64,000 bases of DNA from CAYJDG01 sp964368875 (GCA_964368875.1 CAYJDG010000005.1:1-64000), one strand, 5' to 3'. Shown: positions 43,266 through 52,151, counted from the stretch's first letter. The notes: generated by a model from the sequence alone, not told the origin. Made by a program: numbers and translations.

Positions 43266-44543
43266 ATGACATCATCATCCATGCTCAAACTGTCGCTGCT
43301 TGCTGGCGTTGCGGCGGTTTCACTGGTCTCGGCCCAAGATGCGAACGCGGCGGGTTTCTTCATTCAGGAACAATCGGTTTCTGCAGGCGGTGCCGCCTAT
43401 GCAGGGGCCGCATCTCACACCAAGGATGCCTCGACCCTCTTCTTCAACCCGGCTGGCATGACCAAGCTCAGCGGCGCGCAGGCCAACATCGGCGTGCAGG
43501 TTCTGATTCCAGAAGGTGAACTGACGAACACTGGCTCGACCTTCCCGGGTGCAACTCCGATCTCCGGTGGCGACGGTGGCAACCCTTACAACCCAACCCC
43601 GGTTCCGGCGGGTTTTGTGGCCATGCCGATCTCCGGTGTCGATGGTCTCTGGGTTGGTATTGGTGTAACCGCTCCATTCGGTCTCGCGAACAAATATGAC
43701 ACTGATTACTTTGGCCGCTTTGACTCCCGTAAAACGGAGCTCCTGACTACGGATATCCAGCCATCCATCGCTTACCAGGTAAACAACTGGCTCTCCCTCG
43801 GTGGTGGTCTGAACATTCAGCGCGCCGACGCGACCCTGACCAACGCAGTCTTCCTTGGCGGTGGTACAGTCGGAACCAGCACACTTGAAGGCGATGACTG
43901 GGGCTTCGGCTATACCCTTGGCGCACAGGCCACTTTAAGCCCTGCGACAACACTCGGGATCAACTATCGCTCTGCGGTCAGTTATGACCTCGAAGGCAAA
44001 ATCGTCATCGACGGTGCGCCAACACCGGCATCTGTCACCACGATCAGCCCGGCCTCGGCCTCGCTGGTAACTCCTGACGTAGCCTCGATCGGTTTGTCGC
44101 ATCAGCTGAACGATAAATGGACTCTGATGGGTCAGGCGAACTGGTTCGGCTGGAGCAACTTCGACAACATCACCGCCCGTAACTCGACAGGTGGCACGGC
44201 CAGCCTCGTGAACCAGAACTATCAGTCCAGCTGGGCCTATGCGCTCGGTGCTGAATATGTTTACTCGCCGGAATGGACTCTGCGCGGCGGGATTCAGTAT
44301 GACAACACGCCAACGACCGATGAATTCCGGACTACCCGCACACCTGATGGCGACCGTACATGGTTTGCGACTGGCGCGACGTACAACTTCGCTCCGAATA
44401 TGTCGCTCGACCTTAACGCGACCTACATTCACATCGCCGATGAAAGCATAAACGTGACCCGTAACAGTGGTGCCGCCACTGTGCGTGCTGATACCTCTGG
44501 TCAGGTCGGGATCGTCGGTATCGGCTTCAACTACAAATTCTAG
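43266..44543 (+). CDS. OmpP1/FadL-family outer membrane transporter
   Basis: A 425-residue outer-membrane beta-barrel for long-chain fatty acids or other hydrophobic compounds. The start is ATG 43266 behind GGGAGA, opening a signal peptide (LKLSLLAGVAAVSLVSA). The mature start GFFIQEQSVSAGGAAYAG and the block TLFFNPAGMTKLSG are FadL hallmarks, and the C-terminus ends in Phe (GIGFNYKF). It is followed by a strong bidirectional terminator. Substrate not determinable. Confidence 0.92.
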   Translation: MTSSSMLKLSLLAGVAAVSLVSAQDANAAGFFIQEQSVSAGGAAYAGAASHTKDASTLFFNPAGMTKLSGAQANIGVQVLIPEGELTNTGSTFPGATPISGGDGGNPYNPTPVPAGFVAMPISGVDGLWVGIGVTAPFGLANKYDTDYFGRFDSRKTELLTTDIQPSIAYQVNNWLSLGGGLNIQRADATLTNAVFLGGGTVGTSTLEGDDWGFGYTLGAQATLSPATTLGINYRSAVSYDLEGKIVIDGAPTPASVTTISPASASLVTPDVASIGLSHQLNDKWTLMGQANWFGWSNFDNITARNSTGGTASLVNQNYQSSWAYALGAEYVYSPEWTLRGGIQYDNTPTTDEFRTTRTPDGDRTWFATGATYNFAPNMSLDLNATYIHIADESINVTRNSGAATVRADTSGQVGIVGIGFNYKF

Positions 44544-44560
44544 TTTGAAGATATGAAATT

Positions 44561-44594
44561 AAAAAAGGCGGCTGATGATCAGCCGCCTTTTTTA
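44561..44594. terminator. Bidirectional terminator between fadL-like and fecR-like genes
   Basis: GGCGGCTGA (44567-44575) pairs with TCAGCCGCC (44579-44587) over a 3-nt loop, with A-run before and T-run after. It serves convergent genes on both strands. Confidence 0.92.
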
Positions 44595-44595
44595 T

Positions 44596-45384
44596 TTATT
44601 CCCTCGCCGGGCGTTGCCATTTGCGCAGCGCCTTGACCCGCGGCTTGACACCTGGGCGCTCAAGATCGCCTCTGCGTTCCATCAATCTTTGTTTGCGCTC
44701 GGTAACTAGCTTCTTGTTCAGCGCAGCGCGTTTGGCGATGCGCTCTTTGGCAAGGCCTGCATTCTTAAGGCTGATTGTTGCAACGGCGCGGCCAATTTTT
44801 GCCTCGGACCATTTCTTGACCACACCGGGGGCAGTGCGAAAGCCGGGGATCGACGTGCCCTCGCCTTTGGCAAGGCTGACCTGTCCGGCGGCGTTCTTGA
44901 TTGTGACGGCGCCGTCATTCACCAGCAGCCCGAACGCGCCATCAATCGGCCCGCCCCAGAACTGCGTGCCGCGAATACCGATGGATCCATAGGCCGTATT
45001 GACCGTCACATCCGGGTTCGGACGCTTGGCGATTAGACCGCTCGTGTACAGGAACGTCCCGCGCAGGATCGAATAGTCGGCTTTGTTGTTGGCTGAGTTG
45101 TCAGGGTCATAGACGAATTCATCGACGGTCATTTTGGTATTGGCTGAAATGATCAGTTCGGTGCCGTCGATAAACTGGATCAGGGCTCGTCCATCCGACG
45201 CCGTTTCGATCACATCATCGAGCGCGACCGGCGCATCGTTCATCGCCTTTTCTCGTTCACCCGAGACATGGCTGATGGTTGCAGAACCCTCGACCTCGAT
45301 CAGCGTGCCGATTTGGTCTCCGGTTGCAGCAAAGGCTGGCTGGGTCAGCAGAACCAACCCACAGATAAACACTCCAAATTTCAT
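44596..45384 (-). CDS. FecR-domain secreted protein
   Basis: A 262-residue protein with a signal peptide (MKFGVFICGLVLLTQPAFA). Its FecR domain (GRALIQFIDGTELIISANTKMTVDEF, VNTAYGSIGIRGTQFWGG, LLVNDGAVTIKN) is followed by a very basic C-terminal tail (KERIAKRAALNKKLVTERKQ). It is not an iron sigma-factor regulator: it lacks the N-terminal anti-sigma part and its partners. Stand-alone exported FecR proteins are common in Alphaproteobacteria with unknown roles. Convergent with the FadL gene. Confidence 0.85.
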   Translation of the reverse strand: MKFGVFICGLVLLTQPAFAATGDQIGTLIEVEGSATISHVSGEREKAMNDAPVALDDVIETASDGRALIQFIDGTELIISANTKMTVDEFVYDPDNSANNKADYSILRGTFLYTSGLIAKRPNPDVTVNTAYGSIGIRGTQFWGGPIDGAFGLLVNDGAVTIKNAAGQVSLAKGEGTSIPGFRTAPGVVKKWSEAKIGRAVATISLKNAGLAKERIAKRAALNKKLVTERKQRLMERRGDLERPGVKPRVKALRKWQRPARE

Positions 45385-45505
45385 GAAATTCTCCCTCGAA
45401 AAACTACCCGCATTGTCCCAGAGCCCGAAAAAGTGTCAATCTTGCAAACTCGGCTTTTCAGTATTATAATTATATTTCATTTATTATGATAAATAGGGTT
45501 GCGGA

Positions 45506-46084
45506 ATGCCACAAAGCGGGCTGAAATCTGCGCATATTCAGGCCAGTGCGAATGATCTTCAGCAGCTGGGCCTGATCCTTGACCATCTGGTCGATGCCTT
45601 AGGGGGTGATCCGTCCTGTACGCTGCGCCGGGCCGCCATTCTGGCCGATATTGATGAACACCCCCAGACCACCCAGGCCGAGATCATGGAACGCATGGAT
45701 CTCGATAAATCGACGATCAACCGCGATATGGACTGGCTGCGCGACCATGGCTGTATCCGCCGCGAAGCTGGCGAGGCTGACGGCAGGGTTTTCCACATCG
45801 TAACTTACGGATATTCAAAGAAAAACTTGGGTTTAGCCCTAGATTACTTCGATAATTCGCATAAAAAGTTGAAAGATTTCTTAGAAGCGCTTATAAATAT
45901 GTTCCAAGACCGCAAACCGTGCCTTCGCGATGCCAAACTTCTGGTAACCATGGCCGATTTGGGAACCGGGACCCGGCAGGAATTGTTTGCTAGATCCTAT
46001 GATGCGCCGCTGACTACGAATTCGCGGGCGCTGGATGGTCTGTTAGAAAGTGGCCTTATAAAGAGAACTGAAGTAGATGCCTAG
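45506..46084 (+). CDS. Winged-helix (MarR-like) regulator
   Basis: A 192-residue predicted DNA-binding protein. A helix-turn-helix is seen in TTQAEIMERMDLDKSTINRDMDWLRDHGCIRRE, followed by a wing (ADGRVFHIV). A second helical half (FLEALINMFQDRKPCLRDAKLLV, SRALDGLLESGLIKRTE) looks like another winged helix, so this may be a tandem wHTH instead of a classic MarR. The upstream 45385-45505 region is AT-rich and divergent from the FecR gene. Target unknown. Confidence 0.72.
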   Translation: MPQSGLKSAHIQASANDLQQLGLILDHLVDALGGDPSCTLRRAAILADIDEHPQTTQAEIMERMDLDKSTINRDMDWLRDHGCIRREAGEADGRVFHIVTYGYSKKNLGLALDYFDNSHKKLKDFLEALINMFQDRKPCLRDAKLLVTMADLGTGTRQELFARSYDAPLTTNSRALDGLLESGLIKRTEVDA

Positions 46085-46238
46085 CTTTATACTTGAGATC
46101 GACCCAACCACCCTTGCCGCGCTGAGAAGCCTCCGCGCCGACAAGGTAGATGCACGCCATGATTTCGATGCAGCGCGCGGTACCCCTGTTATTACCGCTG
46201 CTCCGGCTTCGGTTCCGACCACTGCCAGCATCAAATAA
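46077..46238 (+). CDS. Possible 53-residue small protein downstream of the regulator
   Basis: An ATG at 46077 overlaps the regulator's last codons and opens a 53-residue frame beginning MPSFILEIDPTTLAALRSLR and ending in an Ala/Thr/Pro-rich tail. It is followed by a clear terminator 26 nt after its stop. Overlapping start and terminator placement suggest an operon partner. Without homologues it stays tentative. Confidence 0.4.
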   Translation: MPSFILEIDPTTLAALRSLRADKVDARHDFDAARGTPVITAAPASVPTTASIK

Positions 46239-46263
46239 AGACGCAGTCTTTTGATTTGCCCCC

Positions 46264-46297
46264 AACGCCAGCAAACCTTATGCTGGCGTTCGTTTTT
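46264..46297 (+). terminator. Terminator after the regulator unit
   Basis: AACGCCAGCA (46264-46273) and TGCTGGCGTT (46281-46290) form a perfect 10-bp stem with a 7-nt loop, then CGTTTTT. It separates the regulator unit from the aldolase gene, which starts 28 nt later. Confidence 0.88.
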
Positions 46298-46324
46298 GAC
46301 CTGAACCCGTAAGGATACTTTAGA

Positions 46325-47410
46325 ATGACTGCTTTGAAACCCGGCGTTGTGACTGGCAAGGATTATCTCGCACTTGTGAAAGCCTGTAAGGATGGCCGCT
46401 ACGCCCTGCCCGCGATCAACGTGATCGGCACCAGCACGATCAACGCGGTGCTCGAAGCCGCAGCAAAAAACAAATCGGATGTCATCATCCAGCTCTCGAA
46501 TGGCGGCGCGGAATTTTATGCCGGTAAAGGCATGCAAGATGGATTTCAGGCAAAAGTTCTGGGTGCCGTCTCTGCGGCCCAGCATGTACACCTGCTCGCC
46601 GAACACTACGGCGTCTGCGTTGTCCTCCACACCGATCATGCCAATAAGAAGCTGATTCCATGGGTCGAAGCAATGCTTACGCATGGCGAAGAGTTCTATA
46701 AGAAAAACGGCAAGCCTCTCTTCACGTCGCACATGATTGATCTCTCGGAAGAGTCACTCGAAGAAAACATCCACGAATGCGCGCGCCTGCTGAAACGTAT
46801 GGCGAAAATCGATATGAGCATCGAAATCGAACTCGGCTGCACGGGCGGCGAAGAAGACGGCGTCGGCTCTGACGACATCGACAACTCGCGCCTCTACACC
46901 CAGCCTGAAGACGTGCTCAAGGCCTATGACCTGCTGACTCCGCTTGGTCACTTCTCGGTCGCGGCCTCGTTCGGTAACGTGCACGGCGTCTATTCACCGG
47001 GCAACGTTCAACTGCGCCCTGACATCCTGAAAAATTCTCAGGCGCTCGTTGAGAAGACGCATGAGACTGGCACCAATCCTCTCGACCTCGTCTTCCATGG
47101 CGGATCGGGTTCGGATAAAAACCAGATCACCGAAACGCTCGACTACGGCGTTTTCAAAATGAACATCGATACGGACACGCAGTTTGCGTTTGCGCAGTCG
47201 GTTGGTGCGTATGTCACGGCCAATGCCAAGGCCTTCCTCAACCAGATCGACCCGGACAGCGGCAAACCGTACAAGAAAGAATACGATCCTCGCGCGTGGC
47301 TCCGTGTGGGCGAAAAAGGGATCGTCGACCGCTTGACCGAAGCCTTTACCGATTTACGTTCTGTTGGTAAGTCGCTCGCTCAAGGCGCAGCGTCCAGCAA
47401 AGCGGCCTGA
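46325..47410 (+). CDS. fbaA: Class II fructose-bisphosphate aldolase
   Basis: Zn-dependent cleavage of fructose-1,6-bisphosphate, 361 residues, the length of the E. coli FbaA type. The block ALPAINVIGTSTINAVLEAA and the zinc/catalytic region VVLHTDHANKKLIPW are clear. Other matches are ELGCTGGEEDGVG, FGNVHGVYSPGNVQL and FHGGSGSDKNQI, the latter two with Zn-binding His. It stands as a single gene after a terminator, away from tkt and gap. Confidence 0.95.
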   Translation: MTALKPGVVTGKDYLALVKACKDGRYALPAINVIGTSTINAVLEAAAKNKSDVIIQLSNGGAEFYAGKGMQDGFQAKVLGAVSAAQHVHLLAEHYGVCVVLHTDHANKKLIPWVEAMLTHGEEFYKKNGKPLFTSHMIDLSEESLEENIHECARLLKRMAKIDMSIEIELGCTGGEEDGVGSDDIDNSRLYTQPEDVLKAYDLLTPLGHFSVAASFGNVHGVYSPGNVQLRPDILKNSQALVEKTHETGTNPLDLVFHGGSGSDKNQITETLDYGVFKMNIDTDTQFAFAQSVGAYVTANAKAFLNQIDPDSGKPYKKEYDPRAWLRVGEKGIVDRLTEAFTDLRSVGKSLAQGAASSKAA

Positions 47411-47508
47411 ATCGGCGCAAGAATCCATAACCTGTAATTGGCTATGGAAATGAAAAACGGCTTCTAACTATATGATCTATAAGGCAAAAATTTTCCTTAA
47501 AGATTATA

Positions 47509-47538
47509 TTGCTTTACACAAAACGAGACTGCTATAAG
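47509..47538 (+). promoter_or_regulatory. Predicted rpmE promoter
   Basis: TTGCTT (47509-47514) and TATAAG (47533-47538) with an 18-bp spacer, 42 bp upstream of the rpmE start. Pattern match only. Confidence 0.45.
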
Positions 47539-47579
47539 GCTGTCTCGACACTCTCTCAGGATACTAAAAAGGTTTAATT

Positions 47580-47846
47580 ATGAAAGCGAACACGCATCCC
47601 GATTATCACGACATTAAAGTCGTCATGACCGATGGCACCGAATACACGACCCGCTCCACCTGGGGCAAAGAAGGCGATGTCATGAAGCTCGACATCGACA
47701 GCCTCTCCCACCCTGCGTGGAAAGGCGGCGCGACCAAGATTCTCGAAAAAGGCCAGCTCTCGAAGTTCGAAAAACGCTTCGGGTCCTTCCTCTCGACCGG
47801 CGTACAGACCGCTGGCCGCGACGAAGAAAAAGACGGCAAGAAATAG
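47580..47846 (+). CDS. rpmE: Ribosomal protein L31
   Basis: An 88-residue large-subunit protein (bL31). The start MKANTHPDYHDIKVVMTDG and the block TRSTWGKEGDVMKLDID are typical of the alphaproteobacterial form. The zinc-binding Cys residues of classical L31 are absent (C-minus type), so zinc shortage would not force its replacement. It has its own promoter and terminator. Confidence 0.95.
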   Translation: MKANTHPDYHDIKVVMTDGTEYTTRSTWGKEGDVMKLDIDSLSHPAWKGGATKILEKGQLSKFEKRFGSFLSTGVQTAGRDEEKDGKK

Positions 47847-47888
47847 AGACACAGAACTACAGGTTTACTCCTGATGAGGTAAGACTCA

Positions 47889-47919
47889 GGGCTCCAAGGC
47901 AACTTGGAGCCCTTTTTTT
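47889..47919 (+). terminator. rpmE terminator
   Basis: GGGCTCCAAG (47889-47898) pairs perfectly with CTTGGAGCCC (47903-47912) over a GCAA loop, followed by seven T. Confidence 0.95.
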
Positions 47920-47938
47920 ACCCGTATGTACAAATAAC

Positions 47939-47967
47939 TTGACATTTTAGGTATTTTACCCTATTTA
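47939..47967 (+). promoter_or_regulatory. Strong sigma70 promoter before a small accessory operon
   Basis: TTGACA (47939-47944), 17-bp spacer, TATTTA (47962-47967). It precedes the ATG at 48012 by 45 bp in an AT-rich stretch. The -35 is perfect, unusual among the promoters of this window. Confidence 0.65.
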
Positions 47968-48011
47968 TTAAGAATAATCCTCACAAATCCGTCTTTTCCA
48001 AGGACATCATC

Positions 48012-48434
48012 ATGACCAAAGACCTCCCCACTATCGTGGCGGAAGCGACAGCCTTTGTTGCTGCCGAAACCGCCCGTCTCGACAAAGCCTATTACGATCA
48101 TCACGCCGCTCGCGTGCTCTACAACCTGAACCGTCGCTTTGAAAAGGAAATCGCCTTTGAAGCTATCACTGAAGAACTCAAGGCAACGCTGACAGATATC
48201 ACCCCTGAGACGCTCGAGGGCAAACTGGGAGCGCAGGCGCATTTGCTTGATAAGAGCTTTCTATGGCTGCTCCATGACGCAAGCGGCGACAGATATGACC
48301 CGCTCCGCTCGTTTCAGCAGGCCTTCCTCGCTCAAAAACTCTTTCAGGATACATTTCAAGCACTTAGAAAAATTGCTGCTGAAAAAAATGAAAAACGAAC
48401 TAATAAACGAACTAATATGGAGGAGCTGAAATGA
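48012..48434 (+). CDS. Small helical accessory protein, unknown
   Basis: A 140-residue cytoplasmic protein, almost all helical, with many Ala/Glu/Lys (IVAEATAFVAAETARLDKAY, YDHHAARVLYNLNRRFEKE). The C-terminus is highly charged (AAEKNEKRTNKRTNMEELK). It stands behind a near-consensus promoter and overlaps the next gene by an ATGA. No family is recognised; such pairs occur in phage or island remnants. Confidence 0.6.
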   Translation: MTKDLPTIVAEATAFVAAETARLDKAYYDHHAARVLYNLNRRFEKEIAFEAITEELKATLTDITPETLEGKLGAQAHLLDKSFLWLLHDASGDRYDPLRSFQQAFLAQKLFQDTFQALRKIAAEKNEKRTNKRTNMEELK

Positions 48435-48664
48435 AGCAGTGGACTCCCGAACAGCGCGCCCGCCAGTCCGAATGGATGAAACAGAACAAGCCATGGCTGA
48501 AATCCACGGGCCCGCGCACTGCTGAGGGCAAACTCGCCTCCTCCACCAACTCCACCACCCATGGCATGACAAGCCGCGCGGCCAAGGAGTTCAAGCGCGC
48601 GCTTCTTCAACACCGTGAATTTCTGAAGCTCATCCGGAATATGGATTTGATCAAAGACAAATAA
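48431..48664 (+). CDS. Small 'STGPRTAEGK' family protein
   Basis: A 77-residue basic protein with the pattern KSTGPRTAEGKLASSTNSTT then HGMTSRAAKEF. Short proteins with S-T-G-P-(K/R)-T-x-E-G-K followed by N and HG are frequent in Alphaproteobacteria and often near mobile DNA; their function is unknown to me. It is translationally coupled to the gene before it (4-nt overlap). Confidence 0.7.
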   Translation: MKQWTPEQRARQSEWMKQNKPWLKSTGPRTAEGKLASSTNSTTHGMTSRAAKEFKRALLQHREFLKLIRNMDLIKDK

Positions 48665-48692
48665 GCACTGCCTGTCATGCTTCATCGTCATC

Positions 48693-48706
48693 CCGCGACG
48701 TCGCGG
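48693..48706. repeat. Perfect 14-bp palindrome, REP-like
   Basis: CCGCGACGTCGCGG is self-complementary and is flanked by partly pairing arms (CATCGTCATC before, GATGATG after). It sits between the convergent small gene and valS. There is no T-run, so it is more like a REP-type palindrome than a terminator; it could also slow RNA decay. Only one copy is seen here. Confidence 0.4.
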
Positions 48707-48752
48707 AAGATGATGCAGACTAAGAGTCGTTGCGTGCCTTGCGTAAAAAGAC

Positions 48753-51413
48753 TTACGCCGCTTCCAACTGCTTCAACGCCTGTGAAAGCTTACTCAACGT
48801 CGCCTCGAAATTCGTGCGGCGTGATTTCTGCTCGGCGATGATTTCTTCCGGCGCATTGCTGACGAATTTCTGGTCGCCGAGTTTGACGTCGATCTTGGCG
48901 ATCTCGGCGGTCAGTTTTTCAACTTCTTTCTTCAGGCGCGCGCGCTCTTTATCGAGATCGATGATCTCGGCAATCGGCATAATCAGCGTCGCTTCATCAA
49001 GAACAGTTTGCAGAGAGCCTTTCGGCGCAGCCGTGACCATCTCGATGCTTTCGATGCGGGCCATGCGGCGGATAATCTCGCCGTAATACTCCATCATCTT
49101 GGCTGTGTCGGCATTCGCATCCTTGACCATCAGGCGGATCATCGCGGCGGCGGGGACGTTCATATCCTGCCGGACGCTGCGGATTTCCGTGATGATGCGG
49201 ATAACCTTGCCGACTTCTTTATCGGCCTGTTCGTTCCACAAAATCGGCGCATATTCAGGCCATTTCTGCCCCATCAGCAGCGCGTCTTTCGGACGCACCG
49301 CCATGCTCTCATACAGCTCTTCCGTGATATACGGCATGAACGGGTTGAGCAGATGGAGAATCTGGTCGAGCACCCACCCGGTCGTGTCGCGGGTTTCCTG
49401 TTTCAGCGCGTCGTCTTTGTTGGCCTCACCCAGCATCGGCTTGGTGAATTCCAGATACCAGTCACAGAACGTGCCCCAGATAAATTGATAGATCGCGGCT
49501 GACGCATCGTTGAATTTATAAATATCGAGACCCTTCTCGATATCGCGTTTGGCTTCCAGCACAGCGCCGATGATCCAGCGGTTGATCGTGTTCTCAACCT
49601 TGCTCGGATCGAAATCGCTCGGTGGGTTACAGCCGTTCATTTCGCAATAGCGTGACGCGTTCCACAGCTTGGTCGCAAAATTGCGATAGCCTTCGACGCG
49701 GTCTTCCGAGAGGCGAATATCCCGCCCCTGCGCCGCAAGTGCCGCCATCGTAAAGCGCAGCGCATCGGCCCCGAACTTGTCGATCAGGACGAGCGGATCG
49801 ATCACATTGCCCTTGGTTTTCGACATTTTCTGGCCCTTGGCATCGCGGACCAGGGCGTGGATATACACCGTCTTGAACGGGACATCCTTCATGAAGTGAA
49901 TGCCCATCATCATCATCCGTGCAACCCAGAAGAAGATGATATCAAAGCCGGTGACGAGCGCGTTGCCCGGATAATATTTATCCAGCTCAGGTGTCTTGTC
50001 CGGCCAGCCGAGTGTCGAGAACGGCCACAGCGCAGACGAGAACCACGTATCGAGCACGTCTTCATCGCGCTTAAGCTCAACGCGGCCAGCATATTTTTTC
50101 TCAGCTTCGGCGTAGGCTTCTTCTTCGGTTTCGGCAACGAAGACATCGCCTTCTGGTCCGTACCATGCCGGGATCTGATGCCCCCACCACAGCTGGCGCG
50201 AAATACACCACGGCTGAATGTTTTCCATCCAGTGGTAGTAAGTATTCTCCCAGCTTTTCGGCACGAACTCGGTCTTGCCCGATTTGACGGCTTCGAGCGC
50301 AGGCTTGGCGAGCGTCGGCGCATCGCAATACCATTGATCAGTCAGCCACGGCTCAAGAATGGTCTGCTTGGATTTTTCGTCATGCGGCACGGCATGCGTG
50401 TGCGGCTCGACTTTGACGAGCAGGTCCTGCTCTTCGAGTTCGGCGAGGATTTTTTTGCGGGCTTCGAACCGGTCAAGGCCGCGATATTCTTTCGGCCCGT
50501 TCTCGTTGATGCGCGCATCCTGATCGAGGATGTTGATGACCTCGAGGCCATGACGCTTACCGAGTTCAAAGTCATTGAAATCATGCGCAGGCGTAACTTT
50601 CATTGCGCCGGTCGCGTAATCTTTATCGACGTAAGCATCCGGAATGATTTTCAGCAGACGGCCAACGATTGGCAGCACGGCAAACTTGCCGATCAAATCC
50701 TTGTAACGCTCGTCTTCCGGGTTCACGACAATCGCCGTATCACCCAGCATCGTTTCAGGGCGCGTCGTGGCGATGGTGATGAACTGCTCGGTCGAGCCTT
50801 CGATCGGATAGCGGATATACCAGATATGGCCTTTGACTTCGACGTTCTCGACTTCAAGATCCGACACAGCCGTGTGCATCTTCGGGTCCCAGTTGACGAG
50901 ACGCTTGGCCTTATAGATCAGGCCTTCCTTGTGCAGCTGGACGAAGACGCGGCGAACGGCTTTGTTCAGGCCTTCATCCATCGTGAAACGTTCGCGCGAC
51001 CAGTCGAAGGTCGAACCCAGACGGCGCAGCTGCGAGGTGATGGTGTTACCGGAGACACCCTTCCACTCCCAGACTTTTTCAATAAATTTATCGCGGCCCA
51101 GATCCTTGCGTTTGATCCCCTGCTCTGCCAGCTGGCGCTCGACGACCATCTGTGTGGCGATCCCCGCGTGATCGGTGCCCGGTTGCCACAGCGCGTCTGC
51201 ACCTTTCATGCGGTGATAGCGGATCAGGATATCTTGCAGCGTCATGTTAAACGCGTGGCCGATATGCAGGCTGCCCGTGACGTTGGGCGGCGGGATCATG
51301 ATCGTGTAAGGATCTTTGGGGCTTTCAGGGTGCGCATTGAACAGGCCAGAGGCTTCCCACTTGCGGTAGTGGTGCTGCTCGAGTTGCTGCGGTTGAAAAT
51401 GTTTATCCAGCAT
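48753..51413 (-). CDS. valS: Valyl-tRNA synthetase
   Basis: Class I synthetase of 886 residues charging tRNA-Val. HIGH motif in PPNVTGSLHIGHAFNMT and KMSKS-type motif in GQKMSKTKGNVIDPL. Anticodon-binding and C-terminal coiled-coil regions (DLDKERARLKKEVEKLTAEI) are present, and the size is normal. It lies downstream of popZ, as often in Alphaproteobacteria. Confidence 0.97.
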   Translation of the reverse strand: MLDKHFQPQQLEQHHYRKWEASGLFNAHPESPKDPYTIMIPPPNVTGSLHIGHAFNMTLQDILIRYHRMKGADALWQPGTDHAGIATQMVVERQLAEQGIKRKDLGRDKFIEKVWEWKGVSGNTITSQLRRLGSTFDWSRERFTMDEGLNKAVRRVFVQLHKEGLIYKAKRLVNWDPKMHTAVSDLEVENVEVKGHIWYIRYPIEGSTEQFITIATTRPETMLGDTAIVVNPEDERYKDLIGKFAVLPIVGRLLKIIPDAYVDKDYATGAMKVTPAHDFNDFELGKRHGLEVINILDQDARINENGPKEYRGLDRFEARKKILAELEEQDLLVKVEPHTHAVPHDEKSKQTILEPWLTDQWYCDAPTLAKPALEAVKSGKTEFVPKSWENTYYHWMENIQPWCISRQLWWGHQIPAWYGPEGDVFVAETEEEAYAEAEKKYAGRVELKRDEDVLDTWFSSALWPFSTLGWPDKTPELDKYYPGNALVTGFDIIFFWVARMMMMGIHFMKDVPFKTVYIHALVRDAKGQKMSKTKGNVIDPLVLIDKFGADALRFTMAALAAQGRDIRLSEDRVEGYRNFATKLWNASRYCEMNGCNPPSDFDPSKVENTINRWIIGAVLEAKRDIEKGLDIYKFNDASAAIYQFIWGTFCDWYLEFTKPMLGEANKDDALKQETRDTTGWVLDQILHLLNPFMPYITEELYESMAVRPKDALLMGQKWPEYAPILWNEQADKEVGKVIRIITEIRSVRQDMNVPAAAMIRLMVKDANADTAKMMEYYGEIIRRMARIESIEMVTAAPKGSLQTVLDEATLIMPIAEIIDLDKERARLKKEVEKLTAEIAKIDVKLGDQKFVSNAPEEIIAEQKSRRTNFEATLSKLSQALKQLEAA

Positions 51414-51470
51414 AAAGCGTCTTCCTTTTATTCAGGGAGGCCAAAAAATCCTAAATCTCTAGGGTTTTTA

Positions 51471-52070
51471 CTAGTCCCGGGCCTTGCGGGCAAGCTTTTC
51501 CAGCTCTTTTTCGACGAGGCGTTCCACGAGGCGTGGCACATTGTCGTCGATCCACTGACGCAGCATTGGGCGCAGCAAATCACGGGTGATGTCTTCAAGC
51601 GTGACACCATGGCCCGAGCGGCTTGGTTCGCGGTCAATCGGCATGTTGCCTACCAGACGCGAGAACGCATCGGTGGTGGCATCAGCAGCCGGACGGCTGA
51701 ACAGGGCATCGTCATCAGAGCGCGGCGAAAACGCGAAATCATCGTCGTTGTCCTGATCGCGGAAGTCGATGTCGATATTCTTTTTACGCGGCGGCGGTTC
51801 GGCGACCGGGATCGAGTATTTCTCTTCTTCGTACTTGATGACTTTTTCTTCGGCAGGAATCTCGTTGGTGAGATCAAGGACATCAGAGAACGAAGGACGT
51901 GCTTCGACTTTTTCCGGCTCAGGTTCGGCGAGCGGGATTTCGAATTTTTCTTCTTTAGGCTGCTCGACTTCCGCAGGCTTGGCGGAGTCATCGTCATCAG
52001 AAATGATCTGGCGGATCGAGGCCAGAATCTCCTCGATCGAAGGCTCTTGTTCAGACGGTTTCCCGGTCAT
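51471..52070 (-). CDS. popZ: Polar organizing protein PopZ family (DUF2497)
   Basis: A 199-residue protein. The N-terminal helix EPSIEEILASIRQIISDDD is followed by an acidic Pro/Glu-rich linker. The C-terminal helices read LLRPMLRQWIDDNVPRLVER. In Caulobacter PopZ forms the polar scaffold that anchors the ParB-origin complex and cell-cycle factors. It is located between tolC and valS. Together with smc and ccrM it gives three cell-cycle or chromosome-organisation genes in this window. Functional equivalence to Caulobacter PopZ is inferred. Confidence 0.9.
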   Translation of the reverse strand: MTGKPSEQEPSIEEILASIRQIISDDDDSAKPAEVEQPKEEKFEIPLAEPEPEKVEARPSFSDVLDLTNEIPAEEKVIKYEEEKYSIPVAEPPPRKKNIDIDFRDQDNDDDFAFSPRSDDDALFSRPAADATTDAFSRLVGNMPIDREPSRSGHGVTLEDITRDLLRPMLRQWIDDNVPRLVERLVEKELEKLARKARD

Positions 52071-52151
52071 GCGGAAGTTTCCTTAAGAAATTATAACCCG
52101 AACAGGGTGCCTTATTGCTAACCCTTTGTCAAAGCAGGATTTAACTCAAGC

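Noticed and set aside
49857..52121. A 754-codon open frame antisense to valS and popZ
   Set aside because: It covers two well-conserved genes on the other strand, and its product has shadow-type composition with no family motif.
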